In this document: positions 6,930 through 15,625 of the stretch, one piece after another | Position numbering within the stretch: position 1 is the first letter of the stretch | How the letters are laid out: each line of letters starts with the position of its first letter | NCBI GenBank assembly: GCA_047616325.1 | Contig: JBLHGN010000020.1 | Location: 1 to 23,162 of the forward strand | Source of the DNA: JBLHGN01 sp047616325 | GTDB taxonomy: Bacteria; Pseudomonadota; Gammaproteobacteria; Pseudomonadales; Cellvibrionaceae | Reading direction: 5' to 3' | Length of the DNA: 23,162 nt | Notes under the pieces: model-generated | The model's database searches: none | Told to the model about the DNA's origin: nothing | Seen by the model: only the letters and a program-made list of their open reading frames with translations | Program-made: the position numbers and the translations under genes

Positions 6930-7265
6930 TGGCCCGAATGATAAGGTATTAATTGTCATTAGGCTATTAACACGCGCTATCGTCAAGACAGTGTTGAGCT
7001 AAATTTGGAGGCAGCTCGACGAACATTCAAGTGTATTGCGCTTATTTTTCGGCCCGCTGAGCTAGCTTTGCGAAACCGTGCTCTGCAAGGCCGTTCACAG
7101 GTTTTGCCTTTGTTTCTCCTTTGGTTAGCCATAATTCCAATCAATTAAGTGAAAAGAGGTACAATGCGCAGTTCGAAAATCACAAATTCTGTGAAATGGG
7201 GCAACAAATAGGGCTTGTGGTAAACATTTGCTTGCTCGGTGCCCTGTGAGTCAATTTTAAAAAGC

Positions 7266-7306
7266 GCAAACGTGTGTTTGCAGCAACGTCATGGTAAACA
7301 GCAAAC
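7266..7306 (+). promoter_or_regulatory. Mutually exclusive hairpins in the ftsK leader
   Basis: GCAAAC at 7266-7271, GTTTGC at 7276-7281 and GCAAAC again at 7301-7306 allow two alternative stems sharing the middle arm. The second ends 3 nt before the ftsK ATG (7310). TGGTAAACA also occurs twice (7218-7226 and 7292-7300). The repeats are seen directly; a regulatory role is inference. Confidence 0.35.
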
Positions 7307-7309
7307 TAC

Positions 7310-9652
7310 ATGTCTAAAAAATCTCCAACAATCGATGATGATGTCACTAAGGTTATTCATCATTCGGCCAAAATACTACGTGAAGGGGTGCTAATCGCGT
7401 TAATCGCGCTGTGTGCATATATAGCCCTTGCACTGTTGAGTTACAGTGCCAACGATCCCGGCTGGTCAAAAACGGGCACGGGGGGGGCGATAGAAAATCT
7501 GGGTGGCCCCGCTGGGGCGTGGCTCGCCGATGTGTTTTTTTCGATTTTTGGAAACTTAGCCTACCTATTTCCTCTCATGCTCGCTTATCAGGTATTGCTC
7601 TTACTTAAAGACAAGTCTGGTTTGCTGTTAGATCCGCTAATTTTGATGCTTAGATGCATTGGCTTTGTTCTGGTTATGGTATCTGGAACGGGTATTGCCG
7701 TGATGCAATATGGGGAGGTCAGTAATTTGTTGCCTTTCTCCAATGGGGGTTATATGGGTTTAACCACTGCCACGGCAGTAGATGCCTCGTTCGGATATTT
7801 CGGCGGGAGCTTGCTGCTCGTTTCAATACTGTTATTTGGTTTAACCATTTTCATCGACATTTCCTGGTTTGCGGTAATGGATGGCATCGGGGCCCTAGTG
7901 TTGCGAGGTCTCACTAATGTTAAGGAAGGGTTCATAAAGTGGCGGGTAAACTACAGCGAACGAAAGAAAATAAAGCAGAGTATCGAAGTGCGCAAAGAAG
8001 CCGTAAAAGTTGAAGTGAAGCGCAAAGAAGAGCGCATTCCTCCCACAATTCAAGCGGCAAATAGAAAGCCACTGATTAGTGAGCGCGTTCAAAGGGAGCG
8101 CCAGCAGTCGCTATTTAATGAAGGGCCGGTAGTGGGGGAGCTTCCACCCGTTGGCTTATTAGACCCAGCAGATAAGCGCAGTGATAAAGGGTATTCGGAA
8201 GATTCTTTGGAGGCTATGTCGCGCGTACTTGAGTTGAAGCTTAAGGATTTTGGCGTTATTGCCGAGGTGGTGGCTGTGTTGCCGGGCCCCGTGGTAACCC
8301 GTTTTGAGATTCAGCCAGCGGCAGGAGTTAAAGTTAGCAAAATCACAAACCTTGCTAAAGATCTAGCGCGTTCACTTGCCGTGAGCAGTGTGCGGGTAGT
8401 AGAAATTATTCAAGGTAAGTCTGTAGTCGGCATAGAAATACCCAATGAACACCGCGAAATTGTAAGATTAAGTGAAGTGATTTCTTCGGAGCTTTACGAA
8501 AAATCCAAATCTCCCTTAACTCTGGCGCTTGGGCACGATATTTCTGGAGAGCCGGTCATAGCTGATTTGGCAAAAATGCCCCACCTTTTGGTAGCGGGAA
8601 CCACAGGTTCGGGTAAATCTGTTGGTGTTAATTCCATGTTAGTGAGCATGCTGTATAAGGCATCGCCGGAAGAAGTAAGGCTTATTCTTGTCGACCCTAA
8701 AATGCTTGAATTGTCGGTATACGACGGTATTCCTCATTTGCTAACCCCGGTAATAACAGACATGAAAGACGCCGCCACCGGCCTGCGATGGTGCGTGGGT
8801 GAAATGGAGCGCCGCTATAAATTGATGGCCACTATGGGCGTGCGTAACCTACAGGGTTACAATAAGAAAGTTCGCGACGCTATTAAGGCTGGTGAGCCTA
8901 TTCCCGATCCGTTTTGGACCCCCGAAGACGACGGCGTAATAGAAATAGCCGGTGCCACTGCACCTAACCTGGAAGCCATGCCCTTCATCGTTGTGGTTAT
9001 CGATGAATTCGCCGACATGATCATGATTGTCGGTAAAAAAGTTGAACAACTTATAGCGCGAATTGCGCAAAAAGCGAGGGCGGCGGGCATTCACTTGATA
9101 TTGGCCACCCAACGCCCTTCAGTGGATGTAATTACTGGTCTTATTAAGGCCAACGTACCCACTCGTATGGCATTTCAGGTGTCCTCGAAAATAGATTCAA
9201 GAACCATATTGGATCAAGGCGGCGCTGAACAGTTACTTGGGCACGGCGACATGCTCTATCTGCCGCCGGGAACTGGCGTTACCAACCGGGTACACGGTGC
9301 CTTTATCGACGATCACGAAGTACATAAAGTTGTGGCGGATTGGAAAAAACGCGGCAAACCCAACTATCTCGAAGAAATTTTTAGTGAAAGCACCGATAGT
9401 ATCTCGGTACCCGGATATGCCAGCGATGACGAAAGCAGTGACGATGTCGAGTCTGATCCACTTTACGACGAGGCTGTGGCTTTTGTGATTGAGACACGCA
9501 AGGCCAGCATTTCATCTGTGCAGCGAAAATTGCGTATAGGGTACAACCGCGCTGCTCGACTTGTGGAGCAGATGGAGAGTTCCGGCGTGGTGACTTCGAT
9601 GGGCTTAAACGGCAACAGAGATGTATTGTCCCCGGCTCCACCGCGAAGGTAA
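7310..9652 (+). CDS. ftsK: FtsK, DNA translocase at the division septum
   Basis: A 780-residue membrane-anchored hexameric translocase that moves sister chromosomes apart and activates XerCD recombination at dif during division. About four hydrophobic segments lie within residues ~20-195 (the septal anchor), followed by a short charged linker (~200-290). The alpha/beta motor has Walker A GTTGSGKS at 430-437 and a Walker B in VVIDEFADMI. The C-terminal winged-helix gamma domain (~705-770: DEAVAFVIETRKASISSVQR, then LRIGYNRAARLVEQME) reads KOPS sites. The linker is far shorter than E. coli's ~600 residues, which is usual for Pseudomonas-type FtsK. The start MSKKSPTIDDD lacks a good ribosome site and lies just after alternative hairpins. 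lolA follows after 60 nt. Confidence 0.97.
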   Translation: MSKKSPTIDDDVTKVIHHSAKILREGVLIALIALCAYIALALLSYSANDPGWSKTGTGGAIENLGGPAGAWLADVFFSIFGNLAYLFPLMLAYQVLLLLKDKSGLLLDPLILMLRCIGFVLVMVSGTGIAVMQYGEVSNLLPFSNGGYMGLTTATAVDASFGYFGGSLLLVSILLFGLTIFIDISWFAVMDGIGALVLRGLTNVKEGFIKWRVNYSERKKIKQSIEVRKEAVKVEVKRKEERIPPTIQAANRKPLISERVQRERQQSLFNEGPVVGELPPVGLLDPADKRSDKGYSEDSLEAMSRVLELKLKDFGVIAEVVAVLPGPVVTRFEIQPAAGVKVSKITNLAKDLARSLAVSSVRVVEIIQGKSVVGIEIPNEHREIVRLSEVISSELYEKSKSPLTLALGHDISGEPVIADLAKMPHLLVAGTTGSGKSVGVNSMLVSMLYKASPEEVRLILVDPKMLELSVYDGIPHLLTPVITDMKDAATGLRWCVGEMERRYKLMATMGVRNLQGYNKKVRDAIKAGEPIPDPFWTPEDDGVIEIAGATAPNLEAMPFIVVVIDEFADMIMIVGKKVEQLIARIAQKARAAGIHLILATQRPSVDVITGLIKANVPTRMAFQVSSKIDSRTILDQGGAEQLLGHGDMLYLPPGTGVTNRVHGAFIDDHEVHKVVADWKKRGKPNYLEEIFSESTDSISVPGYASDDESSDDVESDPLYDEAVAFVIETRKASISSVQRKLRIGYNRAARLVEQMESSGVVTSMGLNGNRDVLSPAPPRR

Positions 9653-9712
9653 CTGTCAGGCGAAAACTGCTTTTAATAATCTAACCCAACCCTCTGTATT
9701 TGGATCTAATGA

Positions 9713-10426
9713 ATGATAAATGTTTTGATAAACAAATTTGGTAGTGTAATTGCGATCTCCTTAATTGGATTGTTATTTGGGTATTCTGGTTCGGTTTTTG
9801 CTGGAACTGTTGATAATGACGCCATTGAAAATAAAGCGATTGATACGAAAGCCATAGATAAAGCCCCCAGATTTACCGAACTGTTAACGGCAATAAATAC
9901 ATTGTCTGGCGAATTTACTCAGGTGATTCGGGACCCCGATGGTGCAGAGATACAAACAACTTCAGGCAGTTTTTTTCTTAAAAGACCGGGATATTTCTAT
10001 TGGCATATCTCCCCTCCATATGAACAATTGGTTGTGGGTACGCCTAATTCATTGCGCATTTATGATCCCGACTTAGAGCAGCTAACTGTGCACTCTAACG
10101 ACTCACTGACAGGTAGCCCTGCACTGCTTTTGAGTGGCGACACCGCCGCGATAGACGCACAGTACGCCATCGTCGCGACGAACACTGAAAATATGCAGCG
10201 CTATACTCTGCGTCAGCACTCCGATGATCAAGGTTCTTTTGAGTCTCTGACGTTTGTTTTTGTCTTGGCTTCAGGAAATCGAGTGTTGAGCGAAATGAAT
10301 TTTGTCGATAAATTGGGGCAATCTACGCACATCACCTTGGCCAAGGTAAAAATTAATCCGCCTATAAACGACGTACAATTTGATTTTGAACCACCATCGG
10401 GCACAGACATTATCCTCGAAGGTTAA
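9713..10426 (+). CDS. lolA: LolA, periplasmic lipoprotein carrier
   Basis: A 237-residue protein that shuttles lipoproteins from the inner-membrane LolCDE complex to LolB. A Sec signal peptide spans residues 1-30, with cleavage predicted after VFA. The mature part follows the LolA pattern: FTELLTAINTLSGEFTQVI, then GSFFLKRPGYFYWHISPPYE, Q-L-V-V-G, and NPPINDVQFDFEPPSGTDII at the end. It lies between ftsK and rarA, the standard LolA neighbourhood in gammaproteobacteria. Between the signal peptide and the fold is a short repetitive insert at residues 36-51 (DAIENKAIDTKAIDKA), roughly three copies of a KAID unit, which is not usual. Mature length is otherwise normal. Confidence 0.95.
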   Translation: MINVLINKFGSVIAISLIGLLFGYSGSVFAGTVDNDAIENKAIDTKAIDKAPRFTELLTAINTLSGEFTQVIRDPDGAEIQTTSGSFFLKRPGYFYWHISPPYEQLVVGTPNSLRIYDPDLEQLTVHSNDSLTGSPALLLSGDTAAIDAQYAIVATNTENMQRYTLRQHSDDQGSFESLTFVFVLASGNRVLSEMNFVDKLGQSTHITLAKVKINPPINDVQFDFEPPSGTDIILEG

Positions 10427-10472
10427 GTGTTTTTGTTGCAAGTTGAAAATTGCGCGTTATAAAGTTGTTACG

Positions 10473-11828
10473 ATGAATTCTTCAGATCTATTTAAAACAG
10501 AAACAAGCGGCCAGCCCTTGGCCGCACGATTGCGCCCCCAGCGTTTGGCCGATTACATCGGTCAAAGTCACGTGCTTGCCGAGGGGCGGGCGCTGCGCTT
10601 GGCTCTGGAGCGAGGGCAGATGCACTCGATGATTTTATGGGGGCCTCCAGGCGTTGGTAAAACGACCTTGGCGCGTTTGCTCGCCAACGAAATAGATGCG
10701 CACTTTATCTCGATTTCTGCAGTATTAGCCGGTGTAAAAGATATTCGTGCGGCCATCGATAACGCCAAAATGCAGCGCGACAGTTTTGACCGTAAAACCA
10801 TTCTTTTTATTGACGAAGTTCACCGATTTAATAAATCCCAGCAAGATGCTTTTTTACCCTATGTGGAGGACGGCACCGTTCTGTTTGTCGGTGCAACGAC
10901 CGAGAACCCTTCCTTTGAAGTAAATAACGCATTGCTGTCGCGTTGCCGCGTGTACATATTAAAAAGTTTTACTGAGCAACAGCTCGTCCAGCTTATTCAG
11001 CGTGCCCTAAGCGATAAGCAGTACGGTTTAGGAGAGCGAGGCCTAAGCATCTCCGCGCCGGCACAAACACTATTGGCCAAAGCCGCCGACGGCGACGCGC
11101 GGAGGGCGCTAAACCTGCTAGAAATAGCCTGTGATTTAGTCGAAGATAAACAAGAGCTCAGCGAGCACATTCTCGAACAGGTATTGCTGGGAGACGTTCG
11201 CCGCTTCGACAAAGGTGGCGATTTATTTTACGAACAGATATCGGCATTGCATAAGTCGGTGAGAGGAACAGATCCCGATGCTGCGCTCTATTGGTTCGTC
11301 CGCATGTTGGATGGTGGCTGCGACCCCTTTTATATCGCACGTCGTTTGGTACGAATAGCGAGCGAAGATATTGGCAACGCCGACCCGAGGGGTTTAGAGG
11401 TTGCCCTCAATGCCTGGCAAGCACAGGAGCGTTTGGGTAGCCCAGAAGGTGAGTTGAGCTTGGCACAGGCGGTCATCTATCTTGCCTCGGCGCCCAAAAG
11501 CAATGCTGTGTATAATGCCTACAAAATTGCCCAAGATGATGTGCGTGCGTCGCCTAGTTATGATGTGCCCATGCATTTGCGCAATGCGCCGACTCAATTT
11601 ATGAAAAATTTGGAGTACGGCAAGGATTATCGCTATGCCCATAACGAGGCCGACGCCTTTGCAGCGGGAGAACAATATTTTCCCGAAGAATTAGAGCCGC
11701 GTGTTTATTATCAACCGGTAGAGCGTGGTCTCGAAGGTAAAATCGGTGAAAAACTGCGTGCATTAAGAGAACTAAATACGCGCGCGCGTGGATCTCATGC
11801 AGCGCCTATAAAAGATACAAATATATAG
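10473..11828 (+). CDS. rarA: RarA (MgsA), replication-associated AAA+ ATPase
   Basis: A 451-residue AAA+ protein related to clamp loaders that acts at stalled replication forks. Walker A GPPGVGKT lies at 57-64 and Walker B FIDE ends at D114-E115. Sensor/arginine-finger region VGATTENPSFEVNNALLSRC follows, then the tetramerisation domain (PDAALYWFVRMLDGG, RRLVRIASEDIGNADPR, and the C-terminal YPEEL-like QYFPEELEP). I placed the start at ATG 10473, where the family begins (MNSSDLFKT then PLAARLRP). The longer ORF from 10380 would overlap lolA and adds a non-homologous cysteine-rich leader. No strong ribosome site is visible. The lolA-rarA-serS order is conserved in Pseudomonas. Confidence 0.96.
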   Translation: MNSSDLFKTETSGQPLAARLRPQRLADYIGQSHVLAEGRALRLALERGQMHSMILWGPPGVGKTTLARLLANEIDAHFISISAVLAGVKDIRAAIDNAKMQRDSFDRKTILFIDEVHRFNKSQQDAFLPYVEDGTVLFVGATTENPSFEVNNALLSRCRVYILKSFTEQQLVQLIQRALSDKQYGLGERGLSISAPAQTLLAKAADGDARRALNLLEIACDLVEDKQELSEHILEQVLLGDVRRFDKGGDLFYEQISALHKSVRGTDPDAALYWFVRMLDGGCDPFYIARRLVRIASEDIGNADPRGLEVALNAWQAQERLGSPEGELSLAQAVIYLASAPKSNAVYNAYKIAQDDVRASPSYDVPMHLRNAPTQFMKNLEYGKDYRYAHNEADAFAAGEQYFPEELEPRVYYQPVERGLEGKIGEKLRALRELNTRARGSHAAPIKDTNI

Positions 11829-11905
11829 CTTGGCGGTCGGTTTTTACGACATCGATATAACCGCTAAATTCCCCATACTATTTTTATTACGGTTTAGAAA
11901 TATTT

Positions 11906-12277
11906 ATGCTTTGGATTGCAGTTGCTTTAGGCGGTAGCTTGGGTGCGATTGTGCGATATGCACTTTCGTTAGCTTTTATGTCAACTTCTGGAAAGCTTCC
12001 CTACGCTACATTGACCGCCAATGTTATCGGTTCATTTCTTATGGGCGTATTTTTTGTGTTGATTATTCACAAAGGCGTACTGCCCATGGTGTGGCGACAT
12101 GTGGTAATGGTCGGTTTTCTAGGCGCGTTCACCACTTTTTCGGCGTTTTCTATTGAGTCGCTACAGCTAATTCAAATTGGCCAGTGGCAACTGGCCATTT
12201 TCTATAGTGTATTGAGTGTGAGTTGTTGTTTAGTGGCGGCCTACCTTGGTTACACCTTATTCGATAAATTGTTTTAA
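11906..12277 (+). CDS. crcB: CrcB/Fluc fluoride channel
   Basis: A 123-residue inner-membrane protein with four hydrophobic segments. CrcB (Fluc) proteins form dual-topology dimers that export fluoride. Diagnostic motifs are GGSLGAIVRY at 9-18, the pore Asn in TANVIGSF, and the Phe-rich GFLGAFTTFSAFSIE. Length is typical. It sits between rarA and serS, as in several gammaproteobacteria. The 77-nt gap upstream does not show the fluoride-riboswitch core I would expect, so fluoride-sensing control is not supported here. Confidence 0.95.
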   Translation: MLWIAVALGGSLGAIVRYALSLAFMSTSGKLPYATLTANVIGSFLMGVFFVLIIHKGVLPMVWRHVVMVGFLGAFTTFSAFSIESLQLIQIGQWQLAIFYSVLSVSCCLVAAYLGYTLFDKLF

Positions 12278-12335
12278 ATATTTAGACTTACCAATACCTC
12301 AAAAAAATACACACAGACCAATTGACGGAAATTTT

Positions 12336-13619
12336 ATGCTAGATCCTAAATACGTTCGCTCACACCTAGGTGAGCTTGCTGAAAAACTTTTAACGCGTGG
12401 ATATTCCTTCGATGTTAAACAATTTCAAGCCTTGGATGAAAAGCGAAAATCGCTGCAAGTTAAATGTGAATCTTTACAGCAAGAACGCAACAGCCGGGCG
12501 AAAAATATCGGTAAGGCAAAAGCGGCGGGGGAAGATATAGCGCCATTGTTGCAGGAAGTAGACAGTCTAAAACAAGTGCTCAGTGAAAGTGAGAGTGACG
12601 TAACTAGCATACTCGCGGAATTGGAGGAAATTCTAGTGGGCTTGCCTAATATTCCCGCTGATGATGTTCCGTACGGAAAAAATGAGGACGAAAATGTCGA
12701 AGTGTCGAAGTGGGGTGAACCCAGCTCCTTCGACTTCGAAGTGCGAGACCACGTCGATGTCGGTGCAACGCTTGGCGGCCTTGACTTTGAAGCTGCGGGT
12801 AAAATAACCGGTTCGCGCTTTGCTATAATGACCGGCGATGTAGCAAGACTGCACCGTGCGCTTATTCAGCTGATGTTAGACACTCATACAGAAGAGCACG
12901 CATACGAAGAAATTTATGTGCCCTTTATAGTGAATAAAGAGTCTTTGTTTGGCACGGGCCAATTACCTAAGTTTGAGGAGGATTTGTTTAAGCTCACCGA
13001 CGATCGTGAACTCTATCTCATTCCCACCGCCGAAGTGCCGGTAACTAATGTAATGCGCGGTGCAATCATCGACGAAAATATATTGCCTAAAAAGTATGCC
13101 TGCCACACGCCATGCTTTCGCTCGGAAGCGGGAAGTTACGGTCGCGATACGCGTGGAATGATTCGCCAACATCAGTTTGAGAAAGTTGAGCTTGTGCAAT
13201 TTGTTAATCCTCAAAGTTCCGACCATGCCCTTGAGGAGCTAACCGGCAATGCCGAAGCAATTCTTCAGAAGTTGGAACTGGCATACCGTAAGATGATTTT
13301 ATGTACAGGCGATATTGGTTTTTCTTCGCGCAAGACCTACGATTTAGAAGTGTGGTTGCCCTCACAAAACAAATATCGCGAGATCTCATCGTGCAGCAAT
13401 TTTGGTGATTTTCAGGCTCGCAGAATGAAAGCGAGATATCGCAATAGCTCGACCGGAAAACCCGAGTTTTTACACACCATAAACGGTTCTGGTTTAGCGG
13501 TGGGGCGCACGCTTGTCGCTATTTTGGAGAATTATCAGCAAACCGACGGTTCGGTAAAAATCCCACAAGCCTTACAAGGATATATGGGCGGTAAAACACA
13601 TATATTTGCGAAGGATTAA
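12336..13619 (+). CDS. serS: Seryl-tRNA synthetase
   Basis: A 427-residue class II synthetase that charges tRNA-Ser and also tRNA-Sec. The N-terminal coiled-coil arm (~residues 25-105, rich in K/E/Q heptads) grips the long variable arm of tRNA-Ser. The catalytic core has the TAEVPVTN serine site, motif 2 FRSEAGSYGRDTRGMIRQ from residue 261, and motif 3 NGSGLAVGRTL at 383-393 with its ATP-binding Arg at 391. The start is ATG 12336 (MLDPKYVR), the family start, with GGA ~7 nt upstream; the longer ORF from 12246 overlaps crcB. cysG follows after 2 nt, so the two are surely co-transcribed. Confidence 0.97.
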   Translation: MLDPKYVRSHLGELAEKLLTRGYSFDVKQFQALDEKRKSLQVKCESLQQERNSRAKNIGKAKAAGEDIAPLLQEVDSLKQVLSESESDVTSILAELEEILVGLPNIPADDVPYGKNEDENVEVSKWGEPSSFDFEVRDHVDVGATLGGLDFEAAGKITGSRFAIMTGDVARLHRALIQLMLDTHTEEHAYEEIYVPFIVNKESLFGTGQLPKFEEDLFKLTDDRELYLIPTAEVPVTNVMRGAIIDENILPKKYACHTPCFRSEAGSYGRDTRGMIRQHQFEKVELVQFVNPQSSDHALEELTGNAEAILQKLELAYRKMILCTGDIGFSSRKTYDLEVWLPSQNKYREISSCSNFGDFQARRMKARYRNSSTGKPEFLHTINGSGLAVGRTLVAILENYQQTDGSVKIPQALQGYMGGKTHIFAKD

Positions 13620-13621
13620 GC

Positions 13622-15025
13622 ATGGACTACCTGCCGCTTTTTTTTGATTTAAAGGGCAAACCCTGCCTATTGATAGGCGGTGGCACTATAGCTACTCGCA
13701 AGGCTCGCTTACTGCACAAAGCTGGCGCTCGCATAAATGTGGTTGCCTTGGAAATACAGCAAGAACTCGAGGTGCTGGCTTTGGGCAGTGGCGGTACCGT
13801 TATTGAAAGGGAATACCAGAGCGACGACATATTAGCGCAAACGCTGGTTATTTCGGCGACCGACAATGCCCTGATAAATGAGCGGGTCGCGGCCGACTGC
13901 AAAGCCATTAATCTGCCGGTAAACGTGGTGGATAACCCAGCATTGTGCAGCGTGATAATGCCGGCGATTGTCGATCGCAGCCCCTTAATTATCGGTATTA
14001 CTAGTGGTGGCGAGGCCCCAGTCTTGGCGCGTCGAGTGCGCAACCAGTTGGAAAGCACCATTCCGGCAAATTACGGAAACCTCGGTGCACTTGCCAGCCA
14101 ATTTCGTGCGCAAGTAAAGTCTGTCTTACCCAGCGAGGATGCCAGGCGCCGCTTTTGGGAAGATGTGTTAAATGGAGATATTGCCGAACAAGTCATCAAC
14201 GGCAATAGTGCTGCAGCGGTAATAGCCATACAGGACAAGTTGAATGGCATAAAGTTAGATACAAATGTCCCTTCTAACAAAACACCAGTGGGTGAAGTGT
14301 ATTTAGTTGGTGCTGGGCCTGGCGACCCAGATTTGCTTACGTTTAAGGCCTTGCGCCTTATGCAGCGCGCCGAAGTGGTTTTATACGATCGATTGGTGTC
14401 TCCGCCCATACTGGAAATGGTGAGACGCGATGCAGAGCGGATTTACGTAGGGAAAAAACGCGCAGACCACGCGGTGCCGCAGCAACAAATAAACCAAATG
14501 CTAGTCGACTACGCACTGCAAGGCAAGCGAGTGGTGCGACTAAAAGGTGGCGATCCGTTTATTTTTGGGCGAGGAGGCGAAGAGATTGATCTGTTAGCGG
14601 CCCACAATATTCCCTTTCAAGTGGTTCCCGGAATTACCGCCGCTAGTGGCTGTGCGTGCTACACCGGGATACCCCTTACACACCGCGACTATTCACAGTC
14701 AGTTCGTTTTATTACCGGTCATCTGAAGCAAGGCCATATTAATTATCCGTGGAGTGAGTTTGCCGATGAACATCAAACCCTAGTGTTTTATATGGGTCTT
14801 GAAGGTTTACCTGTTATTTGCGAAAAGCTTATTGAACACGGTAAATCGCCCGAAACGCCTGTTGCATTAATTGAAAAGGGAACCCTTCCAGATCAGCGCA
14901 TTCATATCTCCAATTTACGCGATATGACTGAGTCTATTCGGGGAAAAGAGATTCACGCGCCCACCTTGTTGATTATTGGAAACGTAGTAAAGTTGCACTC
15001 TAGCCTAAAATGGTATAAAAAATAG
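13622..15025 (+). CDS. cysG: Siroheme synthase CysG (trifunctional)
   Basis: A 467-residue fusion that makes siroheme, the cofactor of sulfite and nitrite reductases, from uroporphyrinogen III. Residues 1-~150 are the NAD-dependent precorrin-2 dehydrogenase/ferrochelatase (CysGB), with nucleotide loop GGGTIATRKA at 19-28 and VNVVDNPALCSVIMPAIVDR. Residues ~222-467 are the SAM-dependent methyltransferase (CysGA), with VGAGPGD at 229-235, VRLKGGDPFIFGRGGEE, and VVPGITAASGCACYTGIPLT. Both halves look complete. It starts 2 nt after the serS stop without its own strong ribosome site, so coupling to serS is likely. serS-cysG linkage is known from Pseudomonas. Confidence 0.97.
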   Translation: MDYLPLFFDLKGKPCLLIGGGTIATRKARLLHKAGARINVVALEIQQELEVLALGSGGTVIEREYQSDDILAQTLVISATDNALINERVAADCKAINLPVNVVDNPALCSVIMPAIVDRSPLIIGITSGGEAPVLARRVRNQLESTIPANYGNLGALASQFRAQVKSVLPSEDARRRFWEDVLNGDIAEQVINGNSAAAVIAIQDKLNGIKLDTNVPSNKTPVGEVYLVGAGPGDPDLLTFKALRLMQRAEVVLYDRLVSPPILEMVRRDAERIYVGKKRADHAVPQQQINQMLVDYALQGKRVVRLKGGDPFIFGRGGEEIDLLAAHNIPFQVVPGITAASGCACYTGIPLTHRDYSQSVRFITGHLKQGHINYPWSEFADEHQTLVFYMGLEGLPVICEKLIEHGKSPETPVALIEKGTLPDQRIHISNLRDMTESIRGKEIHAPTLLIIGNVVKLHSSLKWYKK

Positions 15026-15045
15026 ACATCATTGGCCGATAACCT

Positions 15046-15091
15046 TAATTGTGGGGTAAATAGCTGAGGGTATCGACGACAATTATTTACC
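15046..15091 (+). repeat. Two interlaced inverted repeats upstream of the 84-residue ORF
   Basis: TAATTGT (15046-15052) pairs with ACAATTA (15079-15085), and GGTAAATA (15055-15062) pairs with TATTTACC (15084-15091). The order a-b-a'-b' means the stems are alternatives or a pseudoknot, not nested. They lie 39 nt before the ATG at 15130; no T-run follows, so this is not a simple terminator. Confidence 0.35.
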
Positions 15092-15129
15092 ATTAAACGG
15101 GATATTCCTTATTTATACGGGAGAGCGCC

Positions 15130-15384
15130 ATGGTTGACATTATTAGACCCATATATCGTCCAGTAAAGTTCAGTTCGCCGACCAACAAGGTCAAAGAGTC
15201 CTCTAATATCGAAAAAAAAGGCGATGAAAGAGACGCTGAACCCTATGTGGTAACGAAAGATCGCCGCAAGAAATATGAGCGACGCACACCGCGTGGTGGA
15301 TCTAGAAATGTCTATGATATGCGCTCTGGCCGCGATCGACGTAGGGAAAGTGGCAAACACCCCTACATTGAAATAAAGGCATAA
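15130..15384 (+). CDS. Unrecognised small Arg/Lys-rich protein
   Basis: An 84-residue, strongly basic and highly charged protein that I cannot assign to a characterised family. It starts MVDIIRPIYRPVKFSS at ATG 15130 with a good ribosome site (GGGAGA, 15119-15124). There is no signal peptide, membrane segment or cysteine. The C-terminal half carries two arginine clusters, KDRRKKYERRTPRGG and SGRDRRR, separated by a short V-Y-D-M segment. The first half is polar and probably disordered. RRxxDRR-type clusters occur in many small uncharacterised gammaproteobacterial proteins, and RNA or DNA binding is plausible but unproven. It stands alone between cysG and gor. The strong ribosome site and the purposeful composition favour a real gene; an antisense ORF at 15109-15360 is its shadow. 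Confidence 0.7.
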   Translation: MVDIIRPIYRPVKFSSPTNKVKESSNIEKKGDERDAEPYVVTKDRRKKYERRTPRGGSRNVYDMRSGRDRRRESGKHPYIEIKA

Positions 15385-15625
15385 ATAAACAATAGATATC
15401 TTCCGTTTACCTCGGGGCTAGAATACGATAGCTTAATCGATATTCTCGGGGGTCTTCTTCAATTGCCATCTCTTTGAGCCTTTTTCGCTTTGCTCACGTA
15501 TGGCTTATTAGCTAAAGCTGAAATGTATCTTTGACTTCCTGTGAAGTAATGAATATCCCAACACTCATCAATATACATACAAAACGCTTTAGTTTTTGTG
15601 TTTTTTATTAAAGGTATATACATCA

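Larger units (their letters stand above)
6807..7309. other. 503-bp intergenic region between divergent trxB and ftsK
   Basis: No credible gene is seen on either strand. It contains the trxB promoter (6901-6929), a possible + strand -10 TACAAT at 7160-7165 with no convincing -35, a short TCACA/TGTGA inverted repeat near 7180, and the triple GCAAAC/GTTTGC set just before ftsK. The middle (about 6940-7130) shows nothing I can name. I found no clear LexA box, although ftsK is SOS-controlled in E. coli. Confidence 0.6.

Noticed and set aside
7164..7211. 15-codon ORF with an upstream AAGAGGT in the ftsK leader
   Set aside because: Too short to judge; its start overlaps a possible -10 box (7160-7165) and it shows none of the codon runs of an attenuator leader peptide.
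6807..7309. lrp or its remnant between trxB and ftsK
   Set aside because: No ORF or Lrp-like fragment is seen on either strand.
11829..11905. Fluoride riboswitch expected before crcB
   Set aside because: The gap is 77 nt and I could not find the conserved crcB-motif core; only weak GCGGT/ACCGC complementarity is present.
13627..14409. Long antisense ORFs under cysG (13627-14061 and 14071-14409)
   Set aside because: Composition is that of an antisense reading of cysG; both CysG domains are intact on the + strand.
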